Part shown: in pieces, positions 44,101-51,407 of the stretch | Numbering within the stretch: the first letter of the stretch is position 1 | Layout: every line of letters begins with the position of its first letter | Source of the DNA: an uncultured Sphingobacteriales bacterium | GTDB lineage: Bacteria > Bacteroidota > Bacteroidia > Chitinophagales > Chitinophagaceae | DNA length: 64,000 bases | Reading direction: 5' to 3' | NCBI GenBank assembly: GCA_937871285.1 | Contig: CALMQS010000012.1 | Span: 1-64,000 of the forward strand | The notes under the pieces: model-generated | The model's database searches: none | What the model saw: only the letters and a program-made list of their open reading frames with translations | Told to the model about the DNA's origin: nothing | Made by a program: the position numbers and the translations under genes

Positions 44101-46017
44101 CACGGTCCATACCACTTTATAGCGTGCGTTATCATCCAATGCGCTTGCCGCGTCTACATCGGACGGAACAACAACCGGTATAATGATATAACCATATTTT
44201 TTCCCCGGCGCCTTCCGCATTACACGCCCAACAGATTGCACCACATCTACCTGTGAGTTGCGTGCCGAAAGGAACATCACCGCGTCAAGAGACGGCACAT
44301 CCACACCTTCGCTCAGGCAGCGCACATTGGTAAGCACACGGCATTCATTGCCACTGCTGTCTGCTTTCAGCCAGCTTAATAATTCATCTCTTTGAGGGGC
44401 GGCCATTGTACCATCAATATGTTTGGATGCAACCGATACCATTTGCCCTTTTTTTTCATAGGGTAATGCATCAAGGTAAACATCTGCGGTGCTGTTATAG
44501 GTAGCGGTAATCTTTTTTGAAACGGCAATGCTTGAACAGAAGGCAACCGCTCTGCGCATGGGTTCCGGGTCGCTGGATTGTATTACTCCTTCATCACCGA
44601 GAATTTTTTTCGACAAGGCATTGATACAGCCGATCAGCTTTGAAGCGTCATCGGTATTGATCTCACTTTTTTTATCGGCAATGATATCCTGCACGGCAGG
44701 CGGTATATCTTTATCGCTAAGGGTAAGGATCAGCACTTTGTAATCGCTGAGCAAATCTTTTTCCACTGCTTCGCCAAAACCTATCCGGTAAATTTCTTTC
44801 CCGTATAACTGCTCGTCATCCATAGAGCACAAAACTGCCTCCGCCTGCGCCGCTTTGCTTTTTGTATCGTCGCTGTACAGTCGTGGGGTGGCGGTCATGT
44901 ACAGCCGCTTCCCCGCTTTGATGAAATCATTGTCATGCACTTTGGTAAAGGCCGATTCATCTTCATCAGACAGGGTTACACCTGTGGTTCTGTGCGCTTC
45001 GTCACAAATGATCAAGTCAAATTCGCCAAACCCCTTTTTGATCATTTCTTTCTGCGCTTCGGCTATTACTTTAATGGACTGATAGGTAGAAAACACTACC
45101 GTCATTCCCGCCGGGGGATGGGTGCGGATATGGTTGAATTGCCGGAGAATATCTTCCTTATTGGTAGATGCGGGTAAAGCCAGGTCTACAACACTGAAGG
45201 TATCGCTGTCATCATTCTTCGTTTTCTTTCTGGAGATTTCCGGATCAGAACAAATACAAATGGCATGTATTGGTTCATTGGCATCCGCCGACCATTCACG
45301 GAGGGTTTGTCCTAATAAGGCAATAGAAGGAACTAAAAATAAAACCAGGCCTTTGCCATTGGTTTCATTTTCAGCAATACGCAATGAGTTAAAAGTTTTA
45401 CCGGTTCCGCAAGCCATAATAAGCTGACCCCGGTCGGCAGTTTTGAAATATGTATGTGTACTATTAAGCGCTTCTTTCTGGTGTGGGCGCAACGATTTTT
45501 TGGGTGCACGCGAGGCATCGCCATGAATTCCTTTATCTAATTTTTCCCAGTCAACCGGCGCTTCCTGTAAATCGTGGAGATTGAGCCTGGTTACCGCAGG
45601 ATGCTGGTTCCGGATAGCTTCCGTTGCATTCGGCCCCCATTTGTTGCTTGTTGAGATCCAAAGCCGGTGGGAGAAGCCGATTGTCTGCAAGTCTTCACTT
45701 TTAAACTTCCTGCCCGATGTAGACAGAAAGCTGTCAACCGCGGGTTTGTCAATTACCGCATTTTCCTGGAAGCATTTGCATTGTATGGCCCAATAATCAC
45801 CATCAAGGGTTTGAGCAACCAGGTCAATACCTGTGTCGCTTCCGCCCAAATCATTCCTGCCATGAAATTCATTCCAAAGCCATACTTTCTTTAAACGGTT
45901 GGAATATTGGGGATCGGTAAGCAGGTATGCCTGCATTAATCTTTCAAATCGTTCGCCTTTATCTTTCTCTGAAAAAGAAACCTTGCGGTACTTGTTAAGG
46001 AGTGTATTAAAAGTCAT
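41110..46017 (-). CDS. Type ISP restriction-modification enzyme (nuclease-helicase-methylase)
   Basis: 1635 residues in one chain. The N-terminal nuclease has the PD-(D/E)XK marks GID (D65) and QCKC (Q79, K81), as in Mrr-like domains. A superfamily 2 translocase follows with Walker A ACGTGKT (202-208), DEAH (339-342) and motif VI QSVGRVMRK (594-602). The adenine methylase has motif I DPFTGTGTF (911-919) and NPPY (1029-1032). The last 500 residues should recognise the target. Order and length fit single-chain type I-like enzymes such as LlaGI. A separate specificity subunit is not needed. Expression is probably controlled by the divergent XRE gene. Confidence 0.94.
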   Translation of the reverse strand: MTFNTLLNKYRKVSFSEKDKGERFERLMQAYLLTDPQYSNRLKKVWLWNEFHGRNDLGGSDTGIDLVAQTLDGDYWAIQCKCFQENAVIDKPAVDSFLSTSGRKFKSEDLQTIGFSHRLWISTSNKWGPNATEAIRNQHPAVTRLNLHDLQEAPVDWEKLDKGIHGDASRAPKKSLRPHQKEALNSTHTYFKTADRGQLIMACGTGKTFNSLRIAENETNGKGLVLFLVPSIALLGQTLREWSADANEPIHAICICSDPEISRKKTKNDDSDTFSVVDLALPASTNKEDILRQFNHIRTHPPAGMTVVFSTYQSIKVIAEAQKEMIKKGFGEFDLIICDEAHRTTGVTLSDEDESAFTKVHDNDFIKAGKRLYMTATPRLYSDDTKSKAAQAEAVLCSMDDEQLYGKEIYRIGFGEAVEKDLLSDYKVLILTLSDKDIPPAVQDIIADKKSEINTDDASKLIGCINALSKKILGDEGVIQSSDPEPMRRAVAFCSSIAVSKKITATYNSTADVYLDALPYEKKGQMVSVASKHIDGTMAAPQRDELLSWLKADSSGNECRVLTNVRCLSEGVDVPSLDAVMFLSARNSQVDVVQSVGRVMRKAPGKKYGYIIIPVVVPSDVDAASALDDNARYKVVWTVLNALRAHDDRFNATINKIELNKKKPNNILVGRPEYTFDNDGMASMVNEDEAPYNTRSISQQMSLQFEQLQSVMFARLVQKVGDRRYWEQWARSVAEIAQRQTERITKIINEDNRHHQAFDNFLKGLHKNINTSITQAEAIEMLSQHIITRPVFDALFENYSFVRNNPVSQSMQKMLDLLEEQSLEKDALVLEKFYASVKTRASGIDNAEGKQRIIIELYDKFFKTAFPKMVERLGIVYTPIEVVDFIIHSVSDILQKEFNRSISDENVHILDPFTGTGTFITRLLQSGLIRKEDMERKYNHEIHCNEIVLLAYYIAAVNIENAYHDIILPDAPPGKTNGIYKAFQGICLTDTFQLGETEDGEKLFSEMFPQNSERVQRQKKAPLKIIMGNPPYSVGQNSANDNAQNQTYEKLNQRIANTYAKETQATNKNSLYDSYIKAFRWSTDRLDKNGGIICFVSNGAWLDGNSADGFRKSIEKEFTSIYVFNLRGNARTSGELRQKEAGNVFGIGSRTPIAITLLVKNPAASADKAAIHYRDIGDYLGREEKLKIIHDFKTFANSRLLLKSLQPNEHGDWISLRSDSFSTFIAIDSERKFEVKAQSWFVVNSRGLETGRDAWIYNSSKETLSIKINSSIAFYNSEIDRHTATKRKSENVRATDFINTDPTKLSWTSSLVAKFDKGEKILFESDKIEIGIYRPYIKQYVYRGNKMIHRRGQFEEFFPNPSLKNLVICVSQTFKDGSIIITNKIPDLHFNGDTQAFPLYYYEENNAIQKGLFDEDSGQQYTRRDAISDFIFERARKQYGLKAPSPSGRAGEGLTKEDIFYYVYGFLHSRQYRETFANDLKKMLPRLPLVEPVKDFWAFSKAGRQLAELHLNYESVAPYPDVKVEGDDSESYMVEKMRFPKKGQKNTIIYNSRITVSNIPAKAYEYVVNGKSAIEWIMERYQITTHKESGITNNPNDWATEHNQPRYILDLLLSIVNVSVQTVDIMEGLPKVRFE

Positions 46018-46066
46018 TCGGATTGCTGATGTTGGGTTTGGTTTACTGGATTTCGTTCAGTTACAG

Positions 46067-46142
46067 TTTGTGTCGTAAAAAAAACAAAAATATACTTTAA
46101 AGATAGTTTATCAACTTTAAAGAAATATAAAGGTTGTTAAAG
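46067..46142. promoter_or_regulatory. Divergent promoter region with phased CTTTAAAG operator-like sites
   Basis: CTTTAAAG palindromes lie at 46095-46102 and 46115-46122, and a degenerate TGTTAAAG at 46135-46142: three sites on a 20-bp grid. For the restriction gene (minus strand) GTTG at 46115-46112 and TATTTTTG at 46092-46085 are 19 bp apart, a near-consensus promoter that encloses one site and touches the next. For the XRE gene TTTG (46067-46070) and TATACTTT (46091-46098) are 20 bp apart. Bound regulator would therefore affect both directions. Confidence 0.65.
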
Positions 46143-46179
46143 GAAAAAATCTATACCTGCGTGAAGGGAAATTTGTGAG

Positions 46180-46542
46180 GTGAAGTACAAAATAGGATAC
46201 CGGATAAGAAAGCTGCGGGAAAGCAAGGATTACAGCCAGCAAAATATGGCGGGAGAATTAGGTATTTCTACCAGCGCTTATTCCAAAATAGAAACAGGTA
46301 AAACTGATCCTTCGATTGGAAGGATTGAAGAAATAGCAGCAATTCTTGATGTAGATGTCTCCTATTTTTTTCAGGATGAGAACGTAGAAAGCAAAGTAAA
46401 AGATCCCAATAAAGCTTACGGTTTTGCCACTAAAAGCGATATGGAAGAATTGATGTTACTGATCAATGGCTTAAAAAGGGAAGTTGAAAATTTAAAAGCG
46501 CGTTTTCAAAACTTTAAAATTACCAAAGGGAAGAAAGTATAA
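46180..46542 (+). CDS. XRE-family regulator, probable controller of the restriction gene
   Basis: 120 residues, GTG start at 46180. A HTH_3 domain (about 6-62) reads IGYRIRKLRESKDYSQQNMAGELGISTSAYSKIETGKTDPS, a textbook Cro/CI fold. A basic, coiled-coil-like tail (about 85-115: MEELMLLINGLKREVENLKARF) probably helps dimerisation. It is divergent from the restriction enzyme gene and the shared spacer has regularly spaced palindromes. This resembles controller (C) proteins of restriction systems, which delay nuclease expression. That role is inferred from context. Confidence 0.9.
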   Translation: MKYKIGYRIRKLRESKDYSQQNMAGELGISTSAYSKIETGKTDPSIGRIEEIAAILDVDVSYFFQDENVESKVKDPNKAYGFATKSDMEELMLLINGLKREVENLKARFQNFKITKGKKV

Positions 46543-46576
46543 GATCATACCTGTTATTGCTTTACGGCGGAAATGC

Positions 46577-47719
46577 TTAATAGTGTGAGGCTGCTGAGCT
46601 TGTTTCCTCTACCATCAAATACCTTGTGCTTCTTCCTCCTTCCGAACCTTTCATTAGTATGCCTTTTGCAACGAGGTCATTAATATCACGTACAGCGGTA
46701 TCCGTAGAGCTGCCGGTGATCTTTGCCCAGTTGGAAGAAGTGATATGACCCTGGTAGCCGTCAAGTATTTTATTCAGCATGGTTTGCTGCCGGGTATTCA
46801 GGGAAAGTCCCATGTGCTTTTTCCAGAATGCTGCTTTCTGCATTACCATCGAGAGTTCATCCTTACTGGCATCCATTGCCCTACCCAGGCATTGCAGAAA
46901 CCATTCCAGCCAGGCGGTAATATCTATTGAGCCTTTTTGAGTGGTTTCAAGCGTATGGTAGTACCGGTTACGTTCTTTACGGATCTGTGCAGACATGCTG
47001 TAGAACCGCAATCCCGATCCGTCTGACCTGGCAAGCTGCAGGTCAGTGATGGCGCGGGCAATACGCCCGTTACCGTCGTCGAAAGGATGTATGGTTACAA
47101 ACCAAAGATGAGCGATAGCGGCTTTGAGCAGCATGTCCATATCATTACTGTCATCGAACCATTGCAGGAAGCCAAACATTTCATCAGGAACCAAAGCTGC
47201 ATCCGGGGCCTGGAAATGCACTTTCTCCCTTCCCATCATGCCTGAGATTACCTGCATGGGTTGCTGCGGAGGATTGTTGCGCCAGTGGCCGGTTACAATA
47301 GGTGTAATGCCACTTCTGCCGGTAGGAAAAAGTGCCGCATGCCAGTTGAACAATCGCTCTGATGTGAGTGGCTGCCCGTAATGTGTGGTCGCATCGAGCA
47401 TCATATCCACAATGCCTTCCACGTGCCGATCTGCAGGAGCAATACCGCCGGCTTCTAATCCAAGCCTTCTCGCCACAGATGAGCGTACCTGTGCTGTGTC
47501 GAGTATTTCGCCTTCAATTTCACTTGATTTTACAATATCAAGCGTTACTGTCTGGAGGTTCGCTTCTTCCTGCAAAGCAAAACCCAGGGACCACATGCGA
47601 CCAAGCAGCCAGGCTTGTTTAACCCTCAGCTCAGCCAGCAAAGGAGCAATAACGGCTGTATCCCACCTGAAATGCGGCCATTCGTTTAACTGGTAAATAT
47701 AATTTGCAACTCTTTGCAT
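46577..47719 (-). CDS. Fic-family AMP-transferase with inhibitory helix
   Basis: 380 residues. The N-terminal region (DUF4172-like) contains SSEIEG (65-70), which fits the [S/T]xxxE[G/N] inhibitory motif of class II Fic proteins; E69 would block ATP binding. The catalytic loop HPFDDGNGR is at 211-219 with H211. A winged-helix-like C-terminus (about 310-370: LNKILDGYQGHITSSNWAKITGSSTDTAVRDINDL) may bind DNA. Fic proteins usually transfer AMP to Tyr, Ser or Thr of target proteins. The own promoter region carries an inverted repeat that the C-terminal domain could read. It is convergent with the XRE gene. Confidence 0.94.
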   Translation of the reverse strand: MQRVANYIYQLNEWPHFRWDTAVIAPLLAELRVKQAWLLGRMWSLGFALQEEANLQTVTLDIVKSSEIEGEILDTAQVRSSVARRLGLEAGGIAPADRHVEGIVDMMLDATTHYGQPLTSERLFNWHAALFPTGRSGITPIVTGHWRNNPPQQPMQVISGMMGREKVHFQAPDAALVPDEMFGFLQWFDDSNDMDMLLKAAIAHLWFVTIHPFDDGNGRIARAITDLQLARSDGSGLRFYSMSAQIRKERNRYYHTLETTQKGSIDITAWLEWFLQCLGRAMDASKDELSMVMQKAAFWKKHMGLSLNTRQQTMLNKILDGYQGHITSSNWAKITGSSTDTAVRDINDLVAKGILMKGSEGGRSTRYLMVEETSSAASHY

Positions 47720-47720
47720 T

Positions 47721-47784
47721 TGCGGTAAATATAAGGTTTATTTACCGCATAATTTATTATTTGCCGTATATTTTGCGGTGAATA
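47721..47784 (-). promoter_or_regulatory. Inverted-repeat operator in front of the fic gene
   Basis: TGCGGTAAATA (47721-47731) and TATTTACCGCA (47739-47749) form a perfect 11-bp inverted repeat with a 7-bp centre, beginning directly next to the fic ATG. A third copy, TGCGGTGAATA (one mismatch), lies at 47774-47784. TATATTTA at 47735-47728 on the minus strand is close to a -7 element and lies within the repeat. Binding there would block fic transcription; the Fic protein itself is a candidate repressor. Confidence 0.65.
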
Positions 47785-47899
47785 AAGGTAACCAATAAAG
47801 TGCTAAAAAGAATTGGTACTAACATGGAGTTAAACAAAAAACTGACCTGTCGTGTTTAGTGTCGTCATAGTAAGCTGGAACGGGTACCTCTGTTCTGTC

Positions 47900-48622
47900 T
47901 TATTGCCGCTCTTCTATCGTAAAATAGTCATACACCGATTTGCCGTTTTGGTCTTTATAATTTTTCAGGCTTTCAGGTGTGAAAGTGGAGAAGGGGTTTA
48001 AAAGATATATTTTATTTCCGGGCATTTGCACTTTTGCGCTCAGGTTGGTGCTTTGTATAGCATCGCCGGTTCGGTAATGTATTTGACCATCTGTCCACAC
48101 TTCAATCGTTGTTTTGGTGCTGTTGTTTTTAAATTTCCGGGTAAACTGTTCGTCTGTTCCGTATACCAGCGCTACAATCTGCAGGTTTCTGTATCCCTGG
48201 TTTAAGGGTACTTTATTTTTTATAACGAGCCACTCCCTGCTGAAAAATGAAGCGAAGTATTTGAAATCAGCTTCTGAGAACTTTTCAGGGCTAACATACA
48301 ACACAGCAAGGTTTTGAGCTGTATCATCATACCCGTTTTTATAGGTATAGCTATTGCTGTCTAATATTACATGAGGCGCCTGTTCATAGATGGCTAAATG
48401 ATAAGGATAGCCTTTACTTGTGGTTTTATCATCAATGGAAAGTGCAGACAAGCCGTCAACAGAAAGCTCCTGGGAATACACTTTGCTGAAAATTTGATTT
48501 CTGATCAGGTTAACAAAGCGATATGACCTGCCTTCAAAGCTCCCCTGGTATTGCGTTTCTTTTGATGTACATCCGAATAGCATTATACTTATGATTATGG
48601 CTATAAAAACTTTGTTGCGCAT
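47900..48622 (-). CDS. Lipoprotein, paralogue of the 256-residue lipoprotein two genes upstream
   Basis: 240 residues from the ATG at 48622 (MRNKVFIAIIIS), chosen because it begins a typical signal sequence ending in lipobox MLFGC. The longer frame to 48682 overlaps the next gene. The family is not recognised. The C-terminal part (SAKVQMPGNKIYLLNPFSTFTPESLKNYKDQNGKSV) is clearly related to the protein encoded at 49315-50085, and both have a central strand rich segment before it. It is the last of three lipoprotein genes on the minus strand, probably co-transcribed. Location should be the periplasmic face of a membrane. Confidence 0.8.
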   Translation of the reverse strand: MRNKVFIAIIISIMLFGCTSKETQYQGSFEGRSYRFVNLIRNQIFSKVYSQELSVDGLSALSIDDKTTSKGYPYHLAIYEQAPHVILDSNSYTYKNGYDDTAQNLAVLYVSPEKFSEADFKYFASFFSREWLVIKNKVPLNQGYRNLQIVALVYGTDEQFTRKFKNNSTKTTIEVWTDGQIHYRTGDAIQSTNLSAKVQMPGNKIYLLNPFSTFTPESLKNYKDQNGKSVYDYFTIEERQ

Positions 48623-48644
48623 ATTGAAAAATTTATCTTCCATA

Positions 48645-49355
48645 TTATAAGCGCCTTTTTTTAAGCTTTTGGAACCCGGCATTTATTCTCTTTTGTTCTT
48701 TAAGCAGGTAACTACCTGTGTGCGATGCAGCCTTATTTCTGCTATTTACCTGGTAAATCAATTTTCCGTTTTCGAAATAGCTTCTGGCTTCAATGATGGT
48801 TGATCTGTTAAAGTCAAAAGCTTCGGTATCATTTTCTGCTTTCATGGCCGCAGAATCATAATAAATGGGGCGGTTGTAGCGATAGGTTTTTTCAAGCATA
48901 AAAGAAAGCGCTCCATTTAACAGGTAATATTCATCTGTTTGCCGGTAAGTTTCCCCGAGGTATTTAGCCGTAATTTTTTCCAGTTGCCCGTTTAAATAAT
49001 ATAGTAGCGCCTCACTTCCTTCCAGCGCTTCTCCCGGGTTTGTTGTATCCACCTTTGTCCAATGGGTAATGGCGTTTATTCTCTTGAAATTCTCCCGCAC
49101 AGGCCTCAGCCTTTCATCCATGGTATCTGTGAGCGTCCTGTCCTTTTCATTTATCATCGTTATTACAGCAGCCGTATCCTGCCTTGCACTATCCATTGCA
49201 GACGCTGCTGAAATGGGCTGGTCATCAGCTTCTTGCTGTGAATTAGTTTCACATCCGGCCATAACTGTTATGCATAAAACAAGTAAACGATATTTTAGTT
49301 TTATTTTTATTGTATTAGTTTTTTTGTTTGGGAATGATTTCAAACACCACTTCAA
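48645..49355 (-). CDS. Lipoprotein of unknown function
   Basis: Up to 236 residues. No ATG is available before the signal sequence (KLKYRLLVLCITVMAGC), so translation must start at a TTG, at 49355 or 49346. Both overlap the end of the upstream gene, which suggests translational coupling. The lipobox VMAGC is followed by ETNSQQEADDQ. The mature part is hydrophilic, with a helical stretch (about 60-95: INEKDRTLTDTMDERLRPVRENFKRIN) and later aromatic strands. No known domain seen. Middle gene of the three-lipoprotein operon. Confidence 0.75.
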   Translation of the reverse strand: MKWCLKSFPNKKTNTIKIKLKYRLLVLCITVMAGCETNSQQEADDQPISAASAMDSARQDTAAVITMINEKDRTLTDTMDERLRPVRENFKRINAITHWTKVDTTNPGEALEGSEALLYYLNGQLEKITAKYLGETYRQTDEYYLLNGALSFMLEKTYRYNRPIYYDSAAMKAENDTEAFDFNRSTIIEARSYFENGKLIYQVNSRNKAASHTGSYLLKEQKRINAGFQKLKKRRL

Positions 49356-50085
49356 TCGTTTCTCCTTTGGTATTCCTGAATGTGTATAGTTCTTCGGACG
49401 TTAATCCGTTATTTTGGGTGTTGCTATCCAAATAAAGTTTTTTTCCCGGCATTTGCACCACGGCTGAAAGCCCGCTATACACTTCATCTCTGTTTCCCTC
49501 ACGCGGCATCAATCTTACCCGGCCATCGTTGTATACGCGTAAGATCATTTTTTTGTTCCCGTGCATCCCTTCAAATTCCTTTACAAAATCATCCGCTGCG
49601 CCATGCACTAAGCCGATGATGTGTTCTTTGATATAAGGGTACTCCTTGTTTACTGTACTTTCTATTTCCCTCCATTTACTCCTGAAAAGATCCGCATAAG
49701 CCTCAAAGCTTTTTTCATCATATTTATCTTTGGAAAAATACAGCATGGTAGGCGTTACCGGCTGGCGGCTTATTGCTTCGTTGTGGTACTGTGCGGTGTC
49801 ATCATCTAAATAATAGCGGGTGGCATTTCCAAAAATATCATCGCTGTAAGGACGTCCGCGCAGATCGGTGGTAAGCGCATCAATCATAACAGGATGTAAA
49901 TTACCCAATTGCAGGCGCCAGGTAATCGTGTTGCTAACCGGTCCTTTTGCGTTGATGCTTTTCAGTACTACTTTGTTTTCCTTGTAGCTGCTTTCATAGG
50001 CAATGCTTTCTTCTTTGCACGAAAAAAGCTGCAATATTGAAAATATACCCATAGCTGTTGTAAGTATTGATTTTGTTGTAAACAT
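49315..50085 (-). CDS. Lipoprotein, paralogue of the 240-residue lipoprotein
   Basis: 256 residues with a signal sequence ending in lipobox QLFSC, followed by KEES. Unknown family. Its C-terminus (SAVVQMPGKKLYLDSNTQNNGLTSEELYTFRNTKGETI) matches that of the gene product at 47900-48622, so the two flank the middle gene as duplicates. It is the first gene of the minus-strand set and faces the divergent phosphatase-like gene at 50189. It may be a cell-surface or periplasmic binding protein; nothing more can be said. Confidence 0.82.
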   Translation of the reverse strand: MFTTKSILTTAMGIFSILQLFSCKEESIAYESSYKENKVVLKSINAKGPVSNTITWRLQLGNLHPVMIDALTTDLRGRPYSDDIFGNATRYYLDDDTAQYHNEAISRQPVTPTMLYFSKDKYDEKSFEAYADLFRSKWREIESTVNKEYPYIKEHIIGLVHGAADDFVKEFEGMHGNKKMILRVYNDGRVRLMPREGNRDEVYSGLSAVVQMPGKKLYLDSNTQNNGLTSEELYTFRNTKGETIEVVFEIIPKQKN

Positions 50086-50188
50086 TATGCCATGTTTAAA
50101 ATATCACCTGTAACGTATTATTTTTATCCGTATTTGTAAAATCTAACCAGCCAAAAAAGTAGTTATTGCATTAAAATAAACTCTAAAA

Positions 50189-51025
50189 ATGGATGTAAAG
50201 TACATTACCGATGAGGTTTTTAATTTTTTAGACCGAACCGCATTGCCCCGGATACTGGATATGTTTGGAAGCGAAGCTTTTGCCGGGGAAAAACAACGGC
50301 TGAGAACGCAGGAACCCAATCCCCACCAATGGATTGAGCGGCAGGCGGCATTGCAAAAAGAGCAAAATGCACAGGTGGCAGATCTGACAAGATCATTGCT
50401 GAGCGCTTCTTTGCCGGGAATATTGCCTGAGGCATCGCTGTGGTTTAAAGGTGATGGAAGGCCTGCGAATGAATTGTTATGGGTGGTGAGCCCGTTTGAA
50501 TTTGCATTGATGGCTCCCGCTACCGTAAGTATTGCATTACAGCAGGCAGACGATTTGCTGATGGGCATTTTGTGCACGGTTACGGAAACGGAGGTTTCCA
50601 TAACTACCGGGGAGAAGGATGACGGATCCTGGACGGAAGACCGGAAATTGACGGTCAATCAGCATACCCTCTCGTCAGCCAGTGCCAATATGCAGTTTAT
50701 GCTTACAGGAAATAAATTGCCCGAGAACTGCTCGGGCCGGTTGCTCAGCCTTAGAAAGCAATATGCAATCAGCACCATGACCAACAACCGCTCTGAAAAT
50801 ATAAGCCATTATATGAACAGTGTGGCTAATGGAAGTATTGATTTTTGCCTGGGGTTTAATTTCAGCTACCACGATATTGCCGCCGCTATCTGTATTGTGG
50901 AGCAGGCGGGTGGAATCGTTACTGATTTTTCGGGCGGCAGGAAAAAATTGTATTCCGGTGAATCTTTCTTTTGTAGTAATAAAGCAATTCACCGGCAGTT
51001 TATGGATCTGCTGAGCAGTTCCTGA
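50189..51025 (+). CDS. Degenerate inositol-monophosphatase-like protein
   Basis: 278 residues. The C-terminal half has the IMPase/FBPase signature HDIAAAICIVEQAGGIVTDFSGG, and the middle has IALQQADDLLMGIL at the right distance. The metal-binding motif that should read WxxDPxDGT is replaced by WVVSPFEFA, and the upstream Glu-Glu pair is not seen. The protein therefore lacks the residues that hold Mg2+ and is probably not an active phosphatase. It could be a regulatory or binding relative. It lies divergent to the lipoprotein operon. Confidence 0.75.
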   Translation: MDVKYITDEVFNFLDRTALPRILDMFGSEAFAGEKQRLRTQEPNPHQWIERQAALQKEQNAQVADLTRSLLSASLPGILPEASLWFKGDGRPANELLWVVSPFEFALMAPATVSIALQQADDLLMGILCTVTETEVSITTGEKDDGSWTEDRKLTVNQHTLSSASANMQFMLTGNKLPENCSGRLLSLRKQYAISTMTNNRSENISHYMNSVANGSIDFCLGFNFSYHDIAAAICIVEQAGGIVTDFSGGRKKLYSGESFFCSNKAIHRQFMDLLSSS

Positions 51026-51054
51026 GGAGCTGGTTAAGCAACCGGCAACGGCTT

Positions 51055-51270
51055 ATGGTAGCCAAAGCACTGATAAAGAGTAAGAAATACGATCATACAC
51101 GCATCAGCCGTTTTTTATACTTTCTGAAACAGTTTTTGTATATTAGAGGCAAGGCCCAAGTAGTTGCCAACCTGGTTAATGCAGGGAAGTTTACCATTTC
51201 TGAAATTGCTAATTTCTCCAATGTACCGGAGGCTTTCGTAAGAAAGGTAAAGAGAGGACTGAAGAAATAA
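51055..51270 (+). CDS. Small HTH-like protein
   Basis: 71 residues, highly basic. The C-terminal part FTISEIANFSNVPEAFVRKVKRGLKK looks like a helix-turn-helix similar to the tail of some Rpn/transposase-like proteins and small regulators. The start follows the phosphatase-like gene by 29 bp, and a terminator follows 30 bp after the stop, so the two genes may form a short operon. No family was recognised with certainty. Confidence 0.55.
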   Translation: MVAKALIKSKKYDHTRISRFLYFLKQFLYIRGKAQVVANLVNAGKFTISEIANFSNVPEAFVRKVKRGLKK

Positions 51271-51300
51271 AAGTTGTTTGCAAATATTTCTAATTATACT

Positions 51301-51323
51301 GAGGCTGCGGCCTCTTTTTATTT
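51301..51323 (+). terminator. Rho-independent terminator after the small HTH-like gene
   Basis: GAGGC (51301-51305) and GCCTC (51310-51314) form a short GC stem with a TGCG tetraloop, followed by TTTTTATTTT. It fits as a plus-strand terminator of the 50189-51270 gene pair. Confidence 0.7.
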
Positions 51324-51407
51324 TCCGTATTGTTTAAAAATAGTTGCGCTGCTACGGCAATGAAAAATAGGTTAGTATATTTTATCGGAAAGCATCTCTC
51401 TGTTTTC

